NCBI GenBank assembly: GCA_003280915.1 | Contig: QCDL01000008.1 | Coordinates: forward strand, 1-53,130 | Origin: Prochlorococcus sp. AG-355-I04 | Lineage (GTDB): Bacteria > Cyanobacteriota > Cyanobacteriia > PCC-6307 > Cyanobiaceae | DNA length: 53,130 bases | Direction: 5' to 3' | Part shown: positions 45,862 through 53,130 of the stretch, piece by piece | Layout of the letters: the number at the start of each line of letters is the position of its first letter | Position numbering within the stretch: position 1 is the first letter of the stretch | The notes under the pieces: model-generated | What the model saw: the letters and a program-made list of their open reading frames with translations, nothing else | The model's database searches: none | Told to the model about the DNA's origin: nothing | Program-made: the position numbers and the translations under genes

Positions 45862-46164
45862 ATGAAAACAATACAAATTGAGTTTTCGAAATATGAATCA
45901 GTTAACTTTTTATGGTCTGAATTAATAGAAGATTACGGATTTGACAAAGCCAGGAAAATAGTTTCTCAAGCTATTGATTTACAAAAAATGAATGGGACGA
46001 AAAATGACACAATGCCAATCATATTTTCAGGAACAGGTGGATTAGCCTTAATCCCAATACAAATGCTTGAAAAAGACGACTTTAAAATTAGCTGTAAAGA
46101 TAACCAAGTTTTAATATTTAATTTAAAAAGAAAGTCATTTCAAATTTTAAATGAAGCAACCTAA
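45862..46164 (+). CDS. Hypothetical soluble protein (100 aa)
   Basis: Not recognised. Alternating helix and strand pattern (SVNFLWSELIEDYGFDKARKIVSQ, FSGTGGLALIPIQMLEKDDFK, NQVLIFNLKRKSFQILNEAT) suggests a compact alpha-beta domain. No membrane segment. It follows the 61-aa gene by 45 bases and precedes the MBL-fold gene by 66 bases. Confidence 0.55.
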   Translation: MKTIQIEFSKYESVNFLWSELIEDYGFDKARKIVSQAIDLQKMNGTKNDTMPIIFSGTGGLALIPIQMLEKDDFKISCKDNQVLIFNLKRKSFQILNEAT

Positions 46165-46230
46165 TCTAAATTACTAATTTCTCGGTAAAGCTGAAATTAC
46201 TTTATAGTCTATTAAAGTAATCTATCGATA

Positions 46231-46947
46231 ATGACTTTTAAAGCGACCTACCTTGGATCTAATGGTTGGCTTATGAAATTCAATAAAACCAATTTAATTA
46301 TTGATCCCTGGCTCAAAGGAGATTTAATATTTCCACCTGGTGAGTGGTTTTTTAAAGGATCATTAGAAAAAGAAATTTTAATTGATAAAGAAATAGACAT
46401 AATTTTATTAACCCAAGGCTTACCTGATCACTGTCATGTTCCAACATTAGAAATGTTCAGAAAGAATATCCCCATAATTTGTCCTAAAAGTGCTGTTGAA
46501 ACATTAGAAAAAATTGGTTTTAGTGCAATTAAAATGCTTAAGCCAACTGAAAAAACTAAGCAATTTAATTTAAGTTTTGAAGCCACCGCTGGTGCTCCCG
46601 TACCTCAAATAGAAAACGGATATATTGTTAAAGACGACCAAGATAATGGTTTTTATATAGAACCCCATGGATATCTTGATGACAGTTTAAACAAACAAAA
46701 TCTTGATGCAGTTATTACTCCTACAAAAAATTTAGAATTACCCCTAGTTGGTTCTTTTGTAAAAGGTGCTGATGTAATACCTAAATTGATTAACAAATTC
46801 AATCCAAAATTTATACTTTCTAGTACAGTGGGAGGAGATGCAAAATATTCCGGTTTTTTAAATAATTTTATTTCGGTACATAATTATGAAGAAGAATTAA
46901 ATTGTAATCTCGTAGATCTAAAGAGTATGCAATCTATTATGATTTAA
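46231..46947 (+). CDS. MBL-fold protein lacking canonical metal ligands
   Basis: Metallo-beta-lactamase fold: ATYLGSNGWLMKF, NLIIDPWLKG and the usual core strand IDIILLTQGLPDHCH, followed later by ENGYIVKDDQDNGFYIEPHG. The canonical metal site T-H-x-H-x-D-H is here T61-Q-G-L-P-D66-H67; both upstream His are replaced (Q62 and L64), although Asp66-His67 remain. It is either a degenerate enzyme, a one-metal variant, or a binding protein. Length 238 aa is normal. ATG at 46231. Confidence 0.78.
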   Translation: MTFKATYLGSNGWLMKFNKTNLIIDPWLKGDLIFPPGEWFFKGSLEKEILIDKEIDIILLTQGLPDHCHVPTLEMFRKNIPIICPKSAVETLEKIGFSAIKMLKPTEKTKQFNLSFEATAGAPVPQIENGYIVKDDQDNGFYIEPHGYLDDSLNKQNLDAVITPTKNLELPLVGSFVKGADVIPKLINKFNPKFILSSTVGGDAKYSGFLNNFISVHNYEEELNCNLVDLKSMQSIMI

Positions 46948-47020
46948 AATGATCCATATAAAGATCTTTTATTTAGTCATTTAGCCTGAAACTTAATTCA
47001 CTATAAAGGGAGTTCAAAAA

Positions 47021-47386
47021 ATTCATTTATTTTTTATTACCTCAATACTTTTATTAGCTTTAAATAATGGCTATGTTTGTGGGAATTCAAAGCTTAATCT
47101 TGTCATGAGAAATAATATTAATGGTGACTTTTCCATAGTAGAAAAGATTTCTGAATTAAAGCCAGGAGCATTTGTAAATATTTATTGGAATAAAAAAAAG
47201 CTAATGCTTCCATACTCTTTAAGAAAAGATTATATTTCCTTTACAGATAAAAAATGGGACTGGAGGTATCAATTTAATAAGGAAGGATCGCCTGATATTA
47301 ATAATCCTTCTTTATACGAACTACTTCCTTCTGGAGAAGTTAAAGCACATTTTTGTCAATCAGAAGATAAAAGTCCTAACTTATAA
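47021..47386 (+). CDS. Predicted secreted protein with ATT start (121 aa)
   Basis: Not recognised. An ATG at 47105 would give 93 aa without a leader. But the frame is open upstream to a stop near 46994, and that part encodes a textbook signal peptide (HLFFITSILLLALNNGYVCGN). No ATG, GTG or TTG occurs there. The Shine-Dalgarno AAAGGGAG (47005-47012) ends eight bases before an ATT (47021), the ideal spacing. I therefore place the start at that ATT. The mature part (KPGAFVNIYWNKKKLMLPYSL, KKWDWRYQFNKEGSP) is a small beta-rich domain with one Cys near the end. Confidence 0.6.
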   Translation: MHLFFITSILLLALNNGYVCGNSKLNLVMRNNINGDFSIVEKISELKPGAFVNIYWNKKKLMLPYSLRKDYISFTDKKWDWRYQFNKEGSPDINNPSLYELLPSGEVKAHFCQSEDKSPNL

Positions 47387-47432
47387 TTTTAAAAAAGTAT
47401 TCTAGATTATTTAACTTCTGAACTTCTTTGTA

Positions 47433-50042
47433 ATGATGAAAAATCCAAAAGATCAAAAGAGTATTTCAAAATACGTAAAACTTGAAGATTACAAAGTTTT
47501 TGATTATGAAATTCCAGAAATTTTTTTGGACTTCGTAATTAAGAAAAATGCTGTTAATGTTACAACGAAGCTAAAGTTAAAAAAAAAAAACTATCATACC
47601 AGAAATCTTATTCTTGATGGTACGGATATAACAATAAAAAAAATATTTATAGATGACTCTCTTCTAGAAGAGGAATACTATGAACAACAAAAAAATAACT
47701 TAAAAATTAAAAATATAAATAAAGATAATTTTTTAATAAAAATAGAAGGAGTGATTAAACCTAAAGAAAATACATCCCTTTTAGGCATGTATGAAAGCAA
47801 TGGGATTATAACTACTCAATGCGAGGCAGAGGGATTTAGAAGGATAAGTTTTCACTGTGATAGGCCTGATATTCTAAGCAAATACACTGTGAGAATTGAG
47901 GCAGACAAGAATGATTATCCTGTATTACTTTCAAATGGTAACGTCGTAAAAGAAAATAATCTTAAAAATAATCGACATGAAATAATTTGGGAAGACCCAT
48001 ATCCGAAACCCTCATATCTATTTGCATTGGTAGCAGGGAAACTTAATTGTGTAAAAGACAATTTCATTACAAAATCGAATAAGAAAGTAAAAATAAATAT
48101 TTATGTTGAGTATGGCGATGAAAAATATGTTCAACATGCAATAAGTTCCTTAAAGAAATCTATGAGATGGGACGAGGATAAATATGACCTTGAATACGAT
48201 TTGTCATTGTTCAATATAGTTGCAATAAGGCACTTTAATATGGGAGCAATGGAAAATAAAAGTCTCAATATTTTCAACTCAAAACTAATACTCGCAAATT
48301 CTGAAACAACAACTGATGAGGAATTAGAAAGGATAGAGGGTGTGATCGCCCATGAATACTTTCATAATTGGACGGGTAATAGAGTGACTTGTAGGGATTG
48401 GTTTCAATTATCTCTAAAAGAGGGGTTAACAGTATTTAGAGATCAACAATTCACTGCAGACCTTCATAATCAAGCAATCAAGAGACTTGAAGATGCAAAA
48501 TTTCTTAGAAGAAATCAATTTAGAGAGGATTCTGGTCCAACATCTCATCCTGTAATGCCAGAAAAATATCAAGAAATAGACAATTTCTATACGACCACAA
48601 TATACGAAAAAGGATCAGAAATAATTAGAATGCTTTACAAACTTGTAAAAGATGAAAATTTCTATAAAGGATTTAGTAATTACATCTCAACATATGATGG
48701 GAAGGCCGCAACAATAGACCAATTTGTCGATAAAATTTTAGAGCACAATAAGGAAATCCATCCTGAAGAATTTAAAGTTTGGTACAAACAAAATGGCACA
48801 CCAAAAGTTAAATTTAAGAGAATCTGGGATCAAACAAATGAAAAACTTACAATTCAAGCCTCTCAAAGTAATCCAATAAAAAAGAATCCATATAATGACT
48901 TACCTTTAATAATTCCTATAAATCTGGCTATATTCTGCGGTAAAAATAAATTAATAGAAAAAACAGTTGTTTTAAAGACAAAAAAACAAGAATTTATTTT
49001 TAGGAATATAAGATCTCACTCCCAAATCCCTTTTTTAACTTATTTTCGCGAATTCTCTTCACCAGTAGAATGGGAATCTGACACTACCTTGGATGAAAAA
49101 TTCTTAATCTTAAAATATGAAAAAGATTTTTTTACGCTATCTAATACTATAAACGTATTTTATAAAAAAATTATTTTATGTAGATTAGATGAAATACCAG
49201 ATCATAAAATTGAAAATAAATTAATAAGCACCTTAATATCATTTATAAAAAATAAAAATATTAATTTATCTCTCTTATCAGAATTACTAAGTATTCCGAC
49301 ATTTGCTGAAATTGAATCAGAGATGAAAAATATAGACCCTTTAAAAATATATAAAACTATTGACGAATTAAATTATTTATTTGGTACGAAATTAAAAAAA
49401 GAATTATATATTAGGCTCCAAGAAATAGAGAAAAATATAGATAAAGTTTGGCCAGAAGGGAAAAATGAAAGAAAACTAATTGAAACCATTTGGAAACTGC
49501 TCTTACACAGTGATGATGAGGAAATTAAAAGCAAAATAATAAATTATGTCGATAGTAATTCAATGACGTTAGCAAAAGCTGCATTGAATTCTTTCAGTAG
49601 GATTAATTGTCCTGAAAGAAAAATTATTTCAAATATATTCTTCAATAAATGGAAAAATAATAGTGTCGTTTTGGATAGTTGGTTCTCATTCAATGCATCT
49701 ATAGAAATAGATGAAAAAACAAGCAGTATTGAAAAATTATTTGAAAATAAATTTTTTGATTCAAAATCTCCAAACACTTTAAGAGCTATATTAAATACTT
49801 TCGTAACAAGAAATAGTACTTTTCATGCAATGGATGGTTCTGGTTATAAATATATTGCAAAAAAGATAATTGACTTTGATAAATTAAATCCAATCGTAAT
49901 TTCCCGTTTTGTGAAAATATTTAGTAGATACAATTATTATTCAGAACCTTACAAAAATAATATGATAGAGACTATCAAGTACATTAAAAAAAATAAACTA
50001 TCAAAAAATACTAAAGAAGTATTAGATGCAATAATAGAGTGA
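47433..50042 (+). CDS. pepN: Aminopeptidase N (M1 family)
   Basis: Zinc aminopeptidase removing N-terminal residues from peptides. The zinc site is H307-E-Y-F-H311 with E330 (SLKEGLTVF), and the substrate-binding GAMEN motif lies upstream (FNMGAMENKSLNIF). The N-terminal beta domain, catalytic domain and long helical C-terminal domain are all present. At 869 aa it matches the PepN type found in Gram-negatives and cyanobacteria. ATG ATG at 47433; either could start. No partner gene. Convergent with a small zinc-ribbon gene. Confidence 0.94.
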   Translation: MMKNPKDQKSISKYVKLEDYKVFDYEIPEIFLDFVIKKNAVNVTTKLKLKKKNYHTRNLILDGTDITIKKIFIDDSLLEEEYYEQQKNNLKIKNINKDNFLIKIEGVIKPKENTSLLGMYESNGIITTQCEAEGFRRISFHCDRPDILSKYTVRIEADKNDYPVLLSNGNVVKENNLKNNRHEIIWEDPYPKPSYLFALVAGKLNCVKDNFITKSNKKVKINIYVEYGDEKYVQHAISSLKKSMRWDEDKYDLEYDLSLFNIVAIRHFNMGAMENKSLNIFNSKLILANSETTTDEELERIEGVIAHEYFHNWTGNRVTCRDWFQLSLKEGLTVFRDQQFTADLHNQAIKRLEDAKFLRRNQFREDSGPTSHPVMPEKYQEIDNFYTTTIYEKGSEIIRMLYKLVKDENFYKGFSNYISTYDGKAATIDQFVDKILEHNKEIHPEEFKVWYKQNGTPKVKFKRIWDQTNEKLTIQASQSNPIKKNPYNDLPLIIPINLAIFCGKNKLIEKTVVLKTKKQEFIFRNIRSHSQIPFLTYFREFSSPVEWESDTTLDEKFLILKYEKDFFTLSNTINVFYKKIILCRLDEIPDHKIENKLISTLISFIKNKNINLSLLSELLSIPTFAEIESEMKNIDPLKIYKTIDELNYLFGTKLKKELYIRLQEIEKNIDKVWPEGKNERKLIETIWKLLLHSDDEEIKSKIINYVDSNSMTLAKAALNSFSRINCPERKIISNIFFNKWKNNSVVLDSWFSFNASIEIDEKTSSIEKLFENKFFDSKSPNTLRAILNTFVTRNSTFHAMDGSGYKYIAKKIIDFDKLNPIVISRFVKIFSRYNYYSEPYKNNMIETIKYIKKNKLSKNTKEVLDAIIE

Positions 50043-50056
50043 TTTATTGATGATAT

Positions 50057-50278
50057 TTAATTAAATATAATAATAACAACTGTAAGTATTAAAAATAATA
50101 TAAATATAAAATACTTATTAATAAAAAAATAATCAAATATATCTTTATTATTATCTTTACTCCATTTTTTATTGACGTATTCCTTAGTTATAAATTTATT
50201 AGGTCTGCCACAATATAAACATGTTGGAGAGGTTTTTAAAATTAAATTTTTACATTGGGGGCACTTTTTTGTTTCCAT
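50057..50278 (-). CDS. Zinc-ribbon one-helix membrane protein (73 aa)
   Basis: N-terminal zinc ribbon with two CxxC pairs (CPQCKNLILKTSPTCLYCGRP, Cys 6, 9, 20 and 23), a polar linker, then one C-terminal helix (YFIFILFLILTVVIIIF). A membrane-anchored zinc ribbon, layout like zinc_ribbon_2-type proteins. Function unknown. ATG at 50278; convergent with pepN. Confidence 0.7.
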   Translation of the reverse strand: METKKCPQCKNLILKTSPTCLYCGRPNKFITKEYVNKKWSKDNNKDIFDYFFINKYFIFILFLILTVVIIIFN

Positions 50279-50441
50279 AATTTAATCTTAATGAATAAAG
50301 TTAAAATCAGAAACAATAAAATAAGTAATTTATAAATTTAATTAATTTTATTTTGAATAATTAAATATCATTGCAGAAAAAAATTTGATTCAATTTATTT
50401 AAAAAAATTCAATATAATAAAAAATTAGTATTTTGTTTGAA

Positions 50442-50603
50442 ATGTTTGCTATTGCACTTGGAATGTCCCCTATCGAAAAAATCACTGTCGCAATATCTGC
50501 TTCAATTTTTATAATCGCTTTTACATGGGTCTCAATTAAGGGAGATTTAAGAAAACTTGCTAATGAACTAATTGAAGATAATGAAAATAATCAGGATAAT
50601 TGA
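50442..50603 (+). CDS. Small one-helix protein (53 aa)
   Basis: Not recognised. ATG 50442 opens MFAIALGMSPIEK, then helix ITVAISASIFIIAFTWVSI and an acidic tail (ANELIEDNENNQDN). The second Met (residue 8) is an alternative start. The layout of a single helix with an acidic tail repeats the pattern of the 53-aa gene at 9901. Convergent with the 66-aa gene 14 bases away. Confidence 0.52.
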   Translation: MFAIALGMSPIEKITVAISASIFIIAFTWVSIKGDLRKLANELIEDNENNQDN

Positions 50604-50616
50604 AAAATCCTTAAAC

Positions 50617-50817
50617 CTACTTTGCGTACAGACTAGGATAATCAATAATATGCCTAATTTGCTTTAGAGAAGAGCCATAAATTTTTTCACCATTTAAGTG
50701 AACACCAATCCATTTTTTCTCTTGATTAAAAAATTTACTTTTAGTAGTATCCCTCTCGAGATAATATTTACTATCCCAATTTAAAGTTATATCCCAACCT
50801 TTATAATTTTCTATCAT
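50617..50817 (-). CDS. Small hypothetical soluble protein (66 aa)
   Basis: Not recognised. Compact beta-rich-looking protein: NYKGWDITLNWDSKYYLERDT, WIGVHLNGEKIYGSSLKQIRHIID. No Cys, no membrane segment. The KGWDI start recurs in other small cyanobacterial proteins in my memory, but no family name can be given. ATG 50817. Confidence 0.5.
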   Translation of the reverse strand: MIENYKGWDITLNWDSKYYLERDTTKSKFFNQEKKWIGVHLNGEKIYGSSLKQIRHIIDYPSLYAK

Positions 50818-50910
50818 TGAGAAAGAGAGATCATACTCAAATAATACCCAGAGAATCAGATAACAAAAACAAAGGAAATAAGTATTTTTTTCGTTATTTT
50901 TATTTAATGT

Positions 50911-52086
50911 TTACTCAGTAATGACTTTTATTTTACGAGCAGCTTCATCTGCATTTTTTCTAGCTAAATTAATGTCAGAATTTGATGAGAGAACAATGCC
51001 CATTCTTCTCCCTTTTCTGGAAACTGGTTTGCCAAAAATGAGCACTTTAGTCTTTTCAAATTCTAATGCTTCATTAAGACCCTCATATCTAGGATTTATA
51101 CATTCTTGGTTAGAAAGGATAACTCTGGTTGCAGAGGGTTCTATTAGATCTATATTCGGTATTGGTAAATTTAAAAAAGCCCTTAAATGTAATTCAAATT
51201 CATTAATATTTTGACTAACTAATGTAACCATACCGGTGTCGTGTGGTCTTGGAGATAATTCTGAAAATATAACCTCACTTCCTTTTATAAAAAACTCTAC
51301 TCCATATAATCCAGCTCCATTAAGGTTATTTAATATTCTACTTGCCATTCTCTTAGCTTCAATAATTAAGGACTCTTTGATCTCCATAGGTTGCCAACTA
51401 CATTGATAGTCCCCATTAGATTGAAGATGTCCAATTGGTAAACAAAAAATATTTTCACCACTTTCTTTTCTTACACTTAAAAGAGTAAACTCGAAATCAA
51501 AATTAATAAATTCTTCAATAATTACACCTTTAACCTTTCCTCTTGAATTTGCTTGTGCCTGTTTCCAAGCATTTTGTAAATCATTTTTTGTTTCAACCAA
51601 ACTCTGTCCCTTTCCTGAAGAGCTCATTAAAGGTTTAAGTAAAAGTGGGAATCCGATTTCATCTGCTTTTTTCTCTAAATCATCAAATTCAAAAATATAA
51701 TCAAACTTCGCAGTTTTTATTTTTAAATCTCTAGAAGCTAAATCTCTAATTTTATCTCTATTCATTGTTACTTCTACAGTTCTGGCGTTTGGAACAATAT
51801 TGAATCCTTCATCCTCTAGTTCTTTTAGGGCCTCAATTGAAAGTGCCTCTATTTCTGGGACAACATGGTCAGGATTAAATTCTTTTATAACATTTTTTAA
51901 AATATTTTTATTTCCCATATCAATTACTCTTGAATAATCAGCGACTTGCATTGCAGGTGCTTTTTCATATCGATCAATTGCAATAACTTCTAATCCTAAT
52001 CTTTTGGATTCTATTACTAATTCTTTTCCAAGCTCGCCACTACCAAGCAATAAAATTCTTTTTTTAGAAAAAATTGAATCTTTCAT
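50911..52086 (-). CDS. purT: Formate-dependent GAR transformylase
   Basis: Phosphoribosylglycinamide formyltransferase 2, which uses formate and ATP rather than formyl-tetrahydrofolate in step three of purine synthesis. ATP-grasp protein of 391 aa. Motifs: N-terminal ILLLGSGELGKELVIE, then HVVPEIEALSIEAL and a central KPLMSSSGKGQS phosphate loop, GVIIEEFINFDFEFTLL, and the conserved ELSPRPHDTGMVTL near the C-terminus. Length and all blocks normal. ATG 52086. It runs ahead of an 80-aa gene (12 bases upstream) on the same strand, suggesting an operon. Confidence 0.94.
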   Translation of the reverse strand: MKDSIFSKKRILLLGSGELGKELVIESKRLGLEVIAIDRYEKAPAMQVADYSRVIDMGNKNILKNVIKEFNPDHVVPEIEALSIEALKELEDEGFNIVPNARTVEVTMNRDKIRDLASRDLKIKTAKFDYIFEFDDLEKKADEIGFPLLLKPLMSSSGKGQSLVETKNDLQNAWKQAQANSRGKVKGVIIEEFINFDFEFTLLSVRKESGENIFCLPIGHLQSNGDYQCSWQPMEIKESLIIEAKRMASRILNNLNGAGLYGVEFFIKGSEVIFSELSPRPHDTGMVTLVSQNINEFELHLRAFLNLPIPNIDLIEPSATRVILSNQECINPRYEGLNEALEFEKTKVLIFGKPVSRKGRRMGIVLSSNSDINLARKNADEAARKIKVITE

Positions 52087-52097
52087 ATTTAATTAAC

Positions 52098-52340
52098 TTA
52101 TTCGTCATCACTTGAAGGTTGAGAAGATATGTCATCTGAATTTTTTTTATCTTTGGAATAACTAAAAAAAATTTTTCTACCAAACAAATTTTGAATACGC
52201 ATACTACTAGTTATTGATCGTAAGATTGCTCCTAAAAAAAAGACTCCAATTATTGTCCAAATAATTCTTTCTAAAGCAATTGCAGGTGAAAAACCTTGAC
52301 CTGATTTAATTATTTCAGTAAGTGGGTCTAAAGGGTCCAA
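52098..52340 (-). CDS. Small one-helix protein (80 aa)
   Basis: Not recognised. Starts at TTG 52340 (DPLDPLTEIIKSGQGFSP...), one hydrophobic helix (ERIIWTIIGVFFLGAILRSI), then a basic stretch and an acidic Ser-rich end (NSDDISSQPSSDDE). No ATG is available before the helix, supporting the TTG. It ends 11 bases before the purT start. Confidence 0.5.
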   Translation of the reverse strand: MDPLDPLTEIIKSGQGFSPAIALERIIWTIIGVFFLGAILRSITSSMRIQNLFGRKIFFSYSKDKKNSDDISSQPSSDDE

Positions 52341-52486
52341 ATTTAAATTGATTAATATAATTAATTATAAAGGTTTTAAAGAAATTAAAAATTAAAACTT
52401 ATAAAAGAAATAACCAAAACCAACATAAAAATTAAACACAATAGAGTCTATACAATGCTATCTTCAAAGGGTGAATTTTTTTAGAC

Positions 52487-52966
52487 ATGCAAGTTGACGT
52501 ACAAAATACTACTGTTCTTTCCGCAGATGGATCATCCATAAAACTAGGTGAATATTCAGGGGAAGTAATTTTAGTTGTTAATGTAGCTAGTTATTGCGGA
52601 AATACTGCTCAGTATGAGGATCTTCAAAAGCTACATGATTTATATTCAAGCAAAGGCCTAAGAATACTGGCATTCCCTTGTAATGATTTTGGAAAACAAG
52701 AACCTGACTCTCTTTCAGAAATTAAAGATTTTTGCACAACAAAATATGGAGTTAAGTTTGAAATCTATGAAAAAGTTCATGCCAAAGGCAACACCACAGA
52801 ACCATACACAACCCTTAACAAAGTTGAACCTGAAGGAGATGTTGAATGGAATTTCGAGAAGTTTCTGATAGGGAAAGATAGTAAAGTAATTGCAAGATTC
52901 AAGCCAGGTGTTAAACCATTTGACGAAAACTTAATAGCAGCTATCGAAGTAGCTTTAGATTCATAA
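52487..52966 (+). CDS. Glutathione peroxidase-family protein
   Basis: Thiol peroxidase of the glutathione peroxidase family, reducing hydrogen and lipid peroxides. Active-site block NVASYCGNT has C37 at the peroxidatic position (a Cys-type enzyme, no selenocysteine). The FPCNDFGKQEP segment and the late VEWNFEKFLI Trp complete the family core. The usual Gln in FPCNQFG is Asp here. Length 159 aa is normal. In Cys-type Gpx the reductant is often thioredoxin. ATG 52487. Confidence 0.9.
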   Translation: MQVDVQNTTVLSADGSSIKLGEYSGEVILVVNVASYCGNTAQYEDLQKLHDLYSSKGLRILAFPCNDFGKQEPDSLSEIKDFCTTKYGVKFEIYEKVHAKGNTTEPYTTLNKVEPEGDVEWNFEKFLIGKDSKVIARFKPGVKPFDENLIAAIEVALDS

Positions 52967-53130
52967 CAACCATCTTATAATTCAAATTAAAATATTTAAA
53001 AATAAAGACCCTTTATATTTAATTTAAAAATAACCAAATTATTCTATAAAAAATTTTTTATAAGTATTCAAGAAAGTCTAGTATTATTTAATTTCATGTA
53101 AAATCTTATCAATTATCAGAATCAACTTCT
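52967..53130. other. Intergenic right edge, no gene seen
   Basis: AT-rich sequence after the peroxidase gene. No frame longer than about 20 codons, hairpin terminator or tRNA was recognised. Confidence 0.6.

Overview
The window looks like a contiguous piece of a high-light-adapted Prochlorococcus chromosome (marine picocyanobacterium). Supporting signs: very AT-rich DNA (roughly 30% G+C by eye), short intergenic gaps, chlorophyll genes acsF and chlH, several cyanobacteria-specific protein families (DUF2996, DUF2949, DUF3038, DUF4335, DUF3318, DUF1230/CGLD27, DUF2862), and many tiny single-helix membrane proteins. Family assignments come from reading the translated proteins; no database was searched.

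Left half (1-32 kb) is mostly conserved core. In order: the tail of a DUF2996 gene, acsF, the TldD/TldE protease pair, fmt, a TerC-family membrane protein and mfd behind a recognisable sigma-70-type promoter. Then come a minus-strand block (DUF4335, DUF3038, DUF2949, a UbiH-like monooxygenase, a membrane protein, dapB), chlH, then folP and tpiA overlapping, an S4 RNA-binding protein, an exporter-type ABC transporter, carB, DUF3318-rsfS-DUF1230-asparaginase, an initiator tRNA-Met with terminator, a DUF2862 gene and a three-gene ABC-2 exporter.

Right half (32-53 kb) is more accessory. Small unrecognised proteins are interspersed with a TauE/SafE transporter, an HNH nuclease, a tight four-gene operon ending in a phosphoribosyltransferase and a nucleoside 2-deoxyribosyltransferase, rpsU, a helix-hairpin-helix protein with a hexanucleotide repeat, a kinase / FAD oxidoreductase / MTHFR-like cluster, peptidase E, a GNAT acetyltransferase, a DCC-family thiol protein, a metallo-beta-lactamase-fold protein lacking canonical metal ligands, pepN, purT and glutathione peroxidase.

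The most interesting points are: (1) two genes whose reading frames have no ATG/GTG/TTG start; one has a strong Shine-Dalgarno ideally placed before an ATT, the other looks as if one inserted base splits an ATG; (2) an intergenic region at 32.72-32.85 kb with mutually exclusive hairpins and a terminator, a candidate structured small RNA; (3) the compact nucleobase/nucleoside operon at 35.86-37.47 kb, headed by two proteins of unknown family; (4) several micro-proteins too short for ordinary gene calling. No insertion sequence, prophage or CRISPR array was seen.
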